Source: Methanobacteriaceae archaeon
Lineage (GTDB): Archaea > Methanobacteriota > Methanobacteria > Methanobacteriales > Methanobacteriaceae
DNA length: 5,375 nucleotides
Assembly: GCA_030681145.1 (NCBI GenBank)
Contig: JAUXXK010000358.1
Coordinates: 1-5,375 of the forward strand
Direction of reading: 5' to 3'
Made by a program: the position numbers and the translations under genes. The notes beneath the pieces are model-generated. The model ran no database searches, was not told the DNA's origin, and was given only the letters and a program-made list of their open reading frames with translations. Shown here piece after piece: positions 1 through 4,913 of this stretch. Positions within the stretch are counted from its first letter, which is position 1; each line of letters opens with the position of its first letter.

Positions 1-7
1 AATTAAA

Positions 8-29
8 TTTTTTTTTAAGTTTTTTAAGT
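8..29 (+). terminator. T-run terminator of a possible gene left of the window
   Basis: Two T-runs on the plus strand (nine Ts at 8-16, six Ts at 20-25) sit in a tandem TTTTTTAAGT repeat (11-20 and 20-29). Archaeal RNA polymerase stops at oligo-U tracts with or without a hairpin, so this could end a plus-strand gene that finishes before base 1. No such gene is visible, so the role is inferred from base composition alone. Confidence 0.35.
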
Positions 30-47
30 ACTACTCTAACAATTGAA

Positions 48-82
48 ATAATCATTTAAAAATGATTATATTAAAAGAAAAA
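48..82 (-). terminator. Possible terminator of the aminotransferase gene: U-rich tract plus hairpin
   Basis: Immediately after the minus-strand stop codon the transcript would read a U-rich stretch (complement of 71-82, TTTTTCTTTT). It then meets a perfect inverted repeat: arms 48-56 (ATAATCATT) and 61-69 (AATGATTAT) around a four-base loop (57-60). The U-tract precedes the hairpin, the reverse of the bacterial order, but archaeal termination needs mainly the U-tract. The stem is almost all A/T and therefore weak. Confidence 0.4.
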
Positions 83-1177
83 TTAAATTATTTTTAAACT
101 ATCATCTTCCAGCACCTGAACAATTTTTTCCAAATCTTCCACATTTAAGCTAGGGTGAACAGGTACAGAAATGACCTCATTGCCTGCTTTCTCAGTTTCT
201 GGACATTTATCATTGAATCCAAGGTTCTGATAAAGTTCCTGCTCGTAAATAGGTATTGGATAATGAATTCCTGTCCCCACCCCGTTTTCATTAATGAATT
301 TTATCCACTCATCACGGGAACCATTTTCAACACGAATAGTATACTGATGAAAAACGTGTCGAATTCCATCCATTACATAAGGGGCCTTAATCCCTTCAAT
401 CTCATTTATATGCTCAGTTAAGTATGCAGCGTTTTCAATTCGCTTTTTATTGAATTTATCCAATTTTTTTAGCTGTGCAATACCTATGGCTGCAGAAATA
501 TCTGTCATTCTAAAGTTGTATCCCAAAATTGAGTGTTTATATCTTTCTTTTTCCCCGTGGGCCCTTAAAATACGAATTTTATCTGCCATTGCAAGATTAT
601 TCGTTGTAACTATTCCTCCTTCACTAGTAGTCATATTTTTAGTTGGATAGAAACTAAAGCAACCCATATTACCAATAGAACCGATCATTTTATTCTTATA
701 AATAGCCCCATGAGCCTGAGCAGCATCTTCAATTACAATCAAGTCATTTTCAGTGGCTATTTTAGATATAGGGTCCATATCTGCAGGTTGACCATAAAGA
801 TGCACCGGCAAAATTGCTTTGGTTGTGGAAGTTAATGCATTTTCAATTTTTTCTGGATCAATATTGTATGTTAATGGATCAATATCAGCAAAAACAGGTT
901 TTGCCCCAGTATAAAGTACTGAATTTCCAGTAGCGGCAAAACTAAAAGGAGTAGTAATTACTTCATCTCCTTCGCCAACTCCTGCAGCAAGAAGCGCTAA
1001 ATGTAAAGCAGTTGTTCCCGAACTGACCGCTACTGCATATTCAGTTCCTATATAATTAGCAAATTTTTCTTCAAATTCAGCTACTTTTGGCCCCTGAGCA
1101 ATAAATCCCGATTTTAAGACTTTTAACACTTCTTGAATCTCTTCATCTTCAATGATAGGGTTTGCAATTGGTATCAT
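83..1177 (-). CDS. DegT/DnrJ/EryC1/StrS-family PLP-dependent sugar aminotransferase
   Basis: The 364-residue product is a full-length sugar aminotransferase of the DegT/DnrJ/EryC1/StrS family (fold type I). These enzymes move an amino group, usually from glutamate, onto a keto group of a nucleotide-linked sugar, supplying amino sugars for surface glycans or glycoproteins. Visible family marks: the phosphate-binding SSGTTALHLAL segment (52-62); IEDAAQAHG (149-157), where Asp151 should contact the pyridine nitrogen; FYPTKNMTTSEGG (176-188), with Lys180 the expected Schiff-base lysine; the GYNFRMTDISAAIG segment (219-232); and GIHYPIP (303-309). The start is supported by AGGTG (complement of 1184-1188) six bases upstream. 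The protein should be cytoplasmic. No other nucleotide-sugar gene is in the window, so the substrate cannot be assigned; WbpE-, PseC- or perosamine-synthase-like activity are all possible. It is unlikely to be co-transcribed with the upstream protease gene, given the gap and U-tract between them. Confidence 0.93.
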   Translation of the reverse strand: MIPIANPIIEDEEIQEVLKVLKSGFIAQGPKVAEFEEKFANYIGTEYAVAVSSGTTALHLALLAAGVGEGDEVITTPFSFAATGNSVLYTGAKPVFADIDPLTYNIDPEKIENALTSTTKAILPVHLYGQPADMDPISKIATENDLIVIEDAAQAHGAIYKNKMIGSIGNMGCFSFYPTKNMTTSEGGIVTTNNLAMADKIRILRAHGEKERYKHSILGYNFRMTDISAAIGIAQLKKLDKFNKKRIENAAYLTEHINEIEGIKAPYVMDGIRHVFHQYTIRVENGSRDEWIKFINENGVGTGIHYPIPIYEQELYQNLGFNDKCPETEKAGNEVISVPVHPSLNVEDLEKIVQVLEDDSLKII

Positions 1178-1183
1178 AAACTA

Positions 1184-1229
1184 CACCTGGTTTAGTTGAA
1201 TATTAATAATTACGTAATTGATTTAAAAC
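1184..1229 (-). promoter_or_regulatory. Candidate promoter region of the aminotransferase gene, with a 12-bp palindrome
   Basis: Reading the minus strand, a TTTTAAAT element (complement of 1221-1228) could be the TATA box, placing the start of transcription near 1199 and keeping the AGGTG ribosome binding site (1184-1188) in the leader. Between them lies the perfect palindrome AATTACGTAATT (1208-1219), where a bound repressor would block polymerase. In such AT-rich DNA both elements are weak evidence. Confidence 0.3.
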
Positions 1230-1335
1230 ATATGCTAATTTTAATAATAATTTTGAATCTTGAATAAAAATTATATCACTTAATTCTCCATTTTCATTTA
1301 ATAATTAACTTCTATTTAATCATTTATTTTTAAAA

Positions 1336-1356
1336 TTTTTCATGAAAAAAGAAAAA
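1336..1356 (-). terminator. Probable terminator of the CPBP protease gene
   Basis: About 60 bases past the protease stop codon the minus-strand transcript reads TTTTTCTTTTTT (complement of 1345-1356). This overlaps the perfect 14-base palindrome TTTTTCATGAAAAA (1336-1349). A U-tract of this length is a plausible archaeal terminator. It supports treating the protease and the aminotransferase as separate transcription units. Confidence 0.45.
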
Positions 1357-1414
1357 TCTTTATTGATTGCTTAGAATAGCAAAGTACCCTATTTGAAACA
1401 CAATATTTCTATAA

Positions 1415-2329
1415 TCAATTTTTAAATATCTTCAAAACATCTTCTATTTTGTTTATAAAAAGCACATATATCAAAATAATCGCTGCCAAACCCAAAAAAA
1501 TAGGAGAAGTGTATGGATCTGTATTGCTTATAAATATTGATGGCAAATTTCCGAGTCCGCCCTCTGGAGAGCTATGAATAACACTTACATAGAAATTATT
1601 TATTATGTGTACACCCATAGCCATTTCAATTCCATTATCAGCTAATACAATTATTCCCAGTACTAAACCTATAATAAACGTACTCATAACAATAGATATG
1701 CTCATGATTACTGTTCCTGCATTCCACCAATGTAGCAAAGAAAATGTCAGAGCAGATATTAAAAGAACCCATACTGGTTTTTTAAATATTAAGCTTATAC
1801 CTTGCATTAAATATCCTCTGAAAAATACTTCTTCAAAAGAAGCCTGTATAGGAAATGCAATTAGTGCCAATATAACTAAAATCCAGAACTTTTGAAAATT
1901 GAAAGAAATTTTAAAGCCAGTTGGACCTATAAAATAAGATAATAAATCAAATGCGGCAATTATAAATAACCAGGCCCCCGCACCCTTTGCTATTCGATTC
2001 CACCTTACTTTGTTTTTTGTATTTATTAATGAAATAAACTCTTTTTTATGTAAAATGCTAGTACATAAATATAAAAATATAAAAGATATTGAAAAGCTTA
2101 ATCCAACCAAGAATATTAAAAATATGGGCTCTTCTAAAAGTTGATAAATAAGATCTACATTAAAACTCTGTTTAAATATTAAAATCCCAATAACAATAAA
2201 TACACCTAATAAAGCACCTGCCACAACACTGGCAATTAATAAAGATAAAATTATAGTTATTAAATATCTCCACCAGTTATTCTTGCCCAGTTTTGCATTA
2301 TCCAAAAATAAAATATTTGAATTCGACAT
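1415..2329 (-). CDS. CPBP-family intramembrane metalloprotease (CAAX protease/bacteriocin-processing-like)
   Basis: The 304-residue product is a very hydrophobic multi-pass membrane protein carrying all the conserved motifs of the CPBP (Abi/Rce1-like) protease family. Motif 1 is FEEVFFRGYL (165-174), with Glu166, Glu167 and Arg171. Motif 2 is FSLLH (196-200), with His200. Motif 3 is HIINN (241-245), with His241 and Asn245. In the family, the glutamates and histidines in the membrane core form the active site. Hydrophobic helices are seen at about 22-52, 68-93, 118-136, 148-163, 185-200, 206-230 and 276-293. The amphipathic N-terminus (GKNNWWRYL, 15-23) is typical of archaeal and bacterial members. 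The start is supported by GAGGAG (complement of 2334-2339) four bases upstream. Substrate and role are unknown: family members process prenylated proteins or peptides, or act in immunity to bacteriocins, and nothing here points to one of these. The gene is divergent from trm1 and shares its promoter region. Confidence 0.9.
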   Translation of the reverse strand: MSNSNILFLDNAKLGKNNWWRYLITIILSLLIASVVAGALLGVFIVIGILIFKQSFNVDLIYQLLEEPIFLIFLVGLSFSISFIFLYLCTSILHKKEFISLINTKNKVRWNRIAKGAGAWLFIIAAFDLLSYFIGPTGFKISFNFQKFWILVILALIAFPIQASFEEVFFRGYLMQGISLIFKKPVWVLLISALTFSLLHWWNAGTVIMSISIVMSTFIIGLVLGIIVLADNGIEMAMGVHIINNFYVSVIHSSPEGGLGNLPSIFISNTDPYTSPIFLGLAAIILIYVLFINKIEDVLKIFKN

Positions 2330-2354
2330 TTTTCTCCTCTGAGGTAATAATTAA

Positions 2355-2386
2355 TTTACTTGTAAGTAAAGTATTCTATAATATAA
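2355..2386 (-). promoter_or_regulatory. Candidate promoter and operator-like dyad of the CPBP gene
   Basis: On the minus strand a TTATATTA element (complement of 2379-2386) is a reasonable TATA box, predicting a transcription start near 2357. That start lies inside an inverted repeat, TTTACTT-GT-AAGTAAA (2355-2370), whose seven-base arms match exactly around a two-base centre. A dyad covering the start site suggests repression by a dimeric winged-helix-type regulator. The regulator is not identifiable here. Confidence 0.4.
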
Positions 2387-2451
2387 TTTTATAATTATTA
2401 TAAATTAGTATTATTAGTTAGTGTAAATGGTCGAATAAACAAATTATTAGT

Positions 2452-2467
2452 AGAAATTTATATTTCT
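2452..2467 (+). promoter_or_regulatory. Predicted BRE/TATA promoter of trm1
   Basis: GAAATTTATATT (2453-2464) matches the archaeal layout of a purine-rich BRE (GAAA) followed by a TATA box (TTTATATT, 2457-2464). With the usual distance of about 25-27 bases from box centre to start, transcription would begin at about 2484-2487, at or just before the ATG. The element is also a dyad, AGAAAT-TTAT-ATTTCT, which may be chance in AT-rich DNA. Confidence 0.5.
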
Positions 2468-2486
2468 CAAAAAATTAGTGATTAAA

Positions 2487-3638
2487 ATGAATAATAAACA
2501 TATTAAAGAGGGATTAGTTCAGATATATGTTCCTGAATTTGATAAAGTATCTTCCCAAGCCCCAGTATTTTACAATCCCGCCATGGAACTTAACCGAGAT
2601 CTTTCAATTTTGGCATTACAACAATTTCAAATCAATTCAGATCATGAAATAACTATTTGTGATGCATTTGGTGGAAGTGGAATTCGAGGCATAAGATACT
2701 CAAAAGAGATTTCTGGAGTGTTTAAGGTATTGGTTAATGATATTAGTCCATTGGCTGTGGAATTTGGAAAAGAAAATGTGCGGTTAAATAACTTAACAAA
2801 CATTGAAATTTCTCAAAACGATGCAAATCTTGTTTTAAGGGAAAAACGAGGAGAATTTGATGTGGTAGATATCGATCCATTTGGTACTCCATCATACTTT
2901 GTTGATTCCGTAGCTAATTCTCTTAAAGCAAGTAGTTTGTTGTGTATAACTGCTACAGACACTTCATCCCTATGTGGAACTTATAAAGAACCTTGTATTC
3001 GTAAATATAATGCAGTGCCACTAAAAAGTGAGTACTGTCATGAAAATGGAATAAGAATACTGGCTGGTTTTGTGGCAATGACCTTTGCCAAGTATAAAAA
3101 AAGCGTTGTTGTCAAATTTTCACATAGTAGTGAACATTACATGCGATTATACTTACAGGTTGAAAAAGGGGCCAAAGAAGCAGATGAATCACTGAAAAAT
3201 ATGGGATTTATAATTAACTGCAAAAAATGTCTTTATAGAGATATTATAAACGGTCTAGCTCCACACATCCCTAAAAAGTGTCCAAAATGCCAAGAAAAGC
3301 TACAGGTTGGCGGGCCGCTATGGTTGGGCGAAGTACAGTGTGCAGATTTTATAAAGAATATGATTAGTTTAACTAAAGAAAAAAGTCTTAATAAAGAAAA
3401 ACAGATTTTAAAATTATTAAATCGATGTTTAGAAGAATCAAAAATGCCTCCCACTTTTTATGATTTGCATGTAGTCTGTAAAAAGCTAAAGATAAGTGCT
3501 CCTCCTCTTTTAGATGTTTTAAATCTATTAAAAGAAGAAGGGTTTCTTGTTTCTAGAACACATTATCAGCCAACCGCAATCAAAACTAACGCTCCTTTAG
3601 AAAAAATTGAAGCCATATTGACCAATTTACACTCATGA
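2487..3638 (+). CDS. trm1: tRNA (guanine(26)-N2)-dimethyltransferase Trm1
   Basis: This 383-residue enzyme uses S-adenosylmethionine to dimethylate guanosine 26 in tRNA, at the hinge between the D and anticodon stems. The length fits archaeal Trm1. The N-terminal VFYNPAMELNRDLS (27-40) is the family's substrate-side segment. DAFGGSGIRGIRY (59-71) is SAM-binding motif I, NDIS (84-87) follows the next strand, and DIDPFGTP (128-135) is the catalytic motif, with Asp130 the expected catalytic residue. ITATDTSSLCG (154-164) is also characteristic. CKKC (245-248) and CPKC (265-268) form a probable zinc site, and 305-383 looks like a winged-helix tRNA-binding domain. A GTG at 2478 would add three residues, but ATG 2487 is preferred: GTGAT (2478-2482) reads as a ribosome binding site, and the TATA position predicts a start at or close to the ATG. 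The gene is monocistronic by spacing and is housekeeping. Confidence 0.96.
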   Translation: MNNKHIKEGLVQIYVPEFDKVSSQAPVFYNPAMELNRDLSILALQQFQINSDHEITICDAFGGSGIRGIRYSKEISGVFKVLVNDISPLAVEFGKENVRLNNLTNIEISQNDANLVLREKRGEFDVVDIDPFGTPSYFVDSVANSLKASSLLCITATDTSSLCGTYKEPCIRKYNAVPLKSEYCHENGIRILAGFVAMTFAKYKKSVVVKFSHSSEHYMRLYLQVEKGAKEADESLKNMGFIINCKKCLYRDIINGLAPHIPKKCPKCQEKLQVGGPLWLGEVQCADFIKNMISLTKEKSLNKEKQILKLLNRCLEESKMPPTFYDLHVVCKKLKISAPPLLDVLNLLKEEGFLVSRTHYQPTAIKTNAPLEKIEAILTNLHS

Positions 3639-3683
3639 TGAGCAAAAAATATCTTTTATCATAACCCTATTTTCATTATTTTT
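3635..3683 (+). terminator. Possible U-rich terminator of trm1
   Basis: After the TGA stop come three T-rich tracts (3654-3657, 3670-3673, 3679-3683). An imperfect hairpin can form between ATGAT (3635-3639) with AAAA (3644-3647) and TTTT (3654-3657) with ATCAT (3658-3662), leaving a four-base bulge. The tracts are short, so this is a tentative call. Confidence 0.35.
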
Positions 3684-3818
3684 AACTTGGAAACGTTGTA
3701 TAAAAATAATAGAATAAATTTTAATTATAATATGATAAATTAGTCTGCTAAAATCGTATCCGTTGTAAATAAATATTCAATCATCAATAAATATGATCCG
3801 CTGCATTTTAAGCAATTA

Positions 3819-3860
3819 TTTATATGATTGTTAACATAAAAATAGATTGGCTTAAGCCAA
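3819..3860 (+). promoter_or_regulatory. Candidate promoter and 14-bp palindromic operator of the DUF4013 gene
   Basis: TTTATATG (3819-3826) is a fair TATA box and predicts a transcription start at about 3848, giving a leader of about 48 bases. The perfect palindrome TTGGCTTAAGCCAA (3847-3860) starts right there. It stands out because it contains six G/C bases in otherwise AT-rich intergenic DNA. An eight-base palindrome TGTTAACA (3829-3836) sits between the two. The position suits a repressor site. Alternatively, the 14 bases could base-pair at the 5' end of the mRNA or between two mRNAs. Confidence 0.45.
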
Positions 3861-3881
3861 ATAAATATTGATAATAACTAT

Positions 3882-3888
3882 GGAGGTG
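3882..3888 (+). promoter_or_regulatory. Strong ribosome binding site that decides the DUF4013 start
   Basis: GGAGGTG is a full-length match to the archaeal anti-Shine-Dalgarno sequence. It lies one base before ATG 3890, too close to serve it, but seven bases before ATG 3896, which is ideal. The later ATG is therefore taken as the start. The strength of the site suggests efficient translation. Confidence 0.8.
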
Positions 3889-3895
3889 CATGAAA

Positions 3896-4561
3896 ATGGA
3901 TATTGGAGAAATAGTCTCTGACTCAATTAACTATCCGTCTTCTGACTGGAAAAAAGTAATAATATTTGGATTGTTGTTTTTAATAAGTTTCTTAATTGTC
4001 CCGATTTTTTTAGTATTCGGTTATGGATTTAGAGCTTTAAAAGCTTCAATTGCTGGTGCTGACGAGTTACCAGAATTTGATGAATGGGGAGAAATGTTCA
4101 TTGATGGATTGAAAGTATTTGTAGTCCAATTTGTATATTTCTTGATTCCGATGTTAATCATATTAATTGGATCATGGGCATCAATTGCAGCAATGACAAC
4201 CGTAGGCGATCCAAATGCATTTATTGGGATAATCTTTGGTGTTGGATTTATAGGAGTAATATTCGCTATAATTATCGGATTAATATCCACCATAGCTATA
4301 GCCAATATGGCCGCAAACGACAGCGAACTAGGTGCTGCATTCCAATTCAGCGAAATATTAAACATTATTTCACAAATTGGATGGGGTAACTACATAATCT
4401 GGTATATTGTAATAGGTATCATATCCGTTATATTTGGATTTGTAGCCGGATTATTGAACATCATACCAATAATCGGAACCATAATCGCAATATTGGTCAT
4501 ATACCCATATTTACAACTGTTTGCCTACAGAGCGCTTGCTTTATTGTATGCTTACGACTAA
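3896..4561 (+). CDS. DUF4013 domain multi-pass membrane protein
   Basis: The 221-residue integral membrane protein matches the DUF4013 family, found widely in methanogens and some bacteria; its function is unknown. Recognisable marks are the N-terminal segment MDIGEIVSDSINYPSSDWKK (1-20), the GYGFRALKASIAGADELPEFDEWGE region (42-66, the LPEFDEW loop being the family signature) and the following FIDGLK (68-73). Hydrophobic spans lie at about 21-43, 74-99, 108-138, 164-188 and 189-211, so about five helices or re-entrant segments with short loops. There is no cleavable signal peptide, enzyme motif or metal-binding motif. The start at ATG 3896 is chosen over the in-frame ATG 3890 from ribosome-binding-site spacing and because family members begin this way. 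It stands alone, with its own candidate promoter and terminator. It could be a membrane scaffold or transporter-like protein, but nothing in the sequence decides this. Confidence 0.85.
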   Translation: MDIGEIVSDSINYPSSDWKKVIIFGLLFLISFLIVPIFLVFGYGFRALKASIAGADELPEFDEWGEMFIDGLKVFVVQFVYFLIPMLIILIGSWASIAAMTTVGDPNAFIGIIFGVGFIGVIFAIIIGLISTIAIANMAANDSELGAAFQFSEILNIISQIGWGNYIIWYIVIGIISVIFGFVAGLLNIIPIIGTIIAILVIYPYLQLFAYRALALLYAYD

Positions 4562-4568
4562 AATCAGC

Positions 4569-4602
4569 GATAAACGGGGTTTATCCCCATAATATTTTTT
4601 TT
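4569..4602 (+). terminator. Intrinsic terminator of the DUF4013 gene
   Basis: Seven bases after the stop codon the inverted repeat GATAAAC (4569-4575) / GTTTATC (4579-4585) can fold with a GGG loop. An alternative GGGG (4576-4579) / CCCC (4585-4588) stem uses overlapping bases. Eight Ts follow (4595-4602). The hairpin plus U-tract is convincing. A further run of ten Ts at 4659-4668 could serve as backup. Confidence 0.7.
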
Positions 4603-4771
4603 AGTGAAATTTTGTAATTTAAGATATTTAATAGAATATTACCTAAAAATATAAAATATTTTTTTTTTAAGAGTTTAAAATGGATTAAATTTTAAAAAAC
4701 AGTAATATAATTGATTTTCTTAATAACATATATTTTAATGTTTAATCTCAAAGATCTTTCAGAAATAATAT

Positions 4772-4902
4772 TGAACATTTTATTTATTTTAAATCTAGCA
4801 AAAACTAAATTAAATAACAATGTTCATTAATCGTACTAAACATATCATTTAAAAGGACATAATACTAATAAATTATATATAATATTTAAACAATGTTCAA
4901 AT
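4772..4902. repeat. Three copies of AATGTTCA, two inside dyads: candidate Lrp operators
   Basis: AATGTTCA occurs at 4819-4826 and 4892-4899 and inverted (TGAACATT) at 4772-4779. The two direct copies share the longer core AACAATGTTCA (4816-4826 and 4889-4899). Each is centred in a wider dyad: 4884-4902 has eight of nine base pairs symmetric, and 4809-4831 has nine of eleven. Corresponding centres are at 4778, 4820 and 4893, so 42 and 73 bp apart, near four and seven helical turns. The rightmost copy lies between the TATA box and the ribosome binding site of the Lrp gene. Autoregulation is an inference. Confidence 0.5.
4873..4880 (+). promoter_or_regulatory. Predicted TATA box of the Lrp-family gene
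   Basis: TTATATAT lies about 26 bases before 4903, which would start the transcript just ahead of the GGTGA ribosome binding site (4904-4908). The surrounding TA-rich sequence allows a shift of a few bases. Confidence 0.45.
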
Positions 4903-4913
4903 CGGTGAAACCT

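Larger units (their letters stand above)
4562..4913. other. 352-base AT-rich intergenic region
   Basis: Apart from the terminator at its left end and the promoter and repeat elements at its right end, this stretch holds nothing I can support. It is very AT-rich with runs of A and T, has no GC-rich island of the kind structured RNAs show in this type of genome, and has no open frame with a ribosome binding site. From 4603 to about 4770 I see nothing beyond the ten-T run at 4659-4668. Confidence 0.6.

Noticed and set aside
155..650. Two plus-strand open frames (155-421 and 450-650)
   Set aside because: They lie wholly opposite the well-supported aminotransferase gene, have no ribosome binding sites, and their translations show no recognisable domain.
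1605..1895. Plus-strand open frame opposite the CPBP protease gene
   Set aside because: It is a mirror of the hydrophobic protease coding sequence, has no ribosome binding site and no recognisable domain.
2336..2344. CCTCTGAGG symmetry overlapping the CPBP ribosome binding site as a translation-control hairpin
   Set aside because: The one-base centre cannot form a hairpin loop; opening it to three bases leaves only three pairs.
2478..2486. GTG at 2478 as start of trm1
   Set aside because: The GTGAT there reads better as a ribosome binding site for ATG 2487, and the TATA box predicts a transcript start close to that ATG.
3233..3454. Minus-strand open frame inside trm1
   Set aside because: It overlaps the zinc-site and winged-helix coding part of Trm1 and has no supporting signal of its own.
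3720..3818. Possible small RNA gene (TATAAAAA at about 3700, C-box-like ATGATAA, a 13-codon frame from 3793)
   Set aside because: No matching D box, no stable stem, no G+C enrichment and no ribosome binding site; all elements are expected by chance here.
4021..4389. Open frames on both strands inside the DUF4013 gene (4021-4365 minus, 4174-4389 plus)
   Set aside because: Both are in shadow frames of a gene whose start, membrane segments and family signature are clear.
4804..4860. Minus-strand 18-codon open frame upstream of the Lrp gene
   Set aside because: There is no ribosome binding site, the composition is that of random AT-rich DNA, and it overlaps the operator-like repeat.
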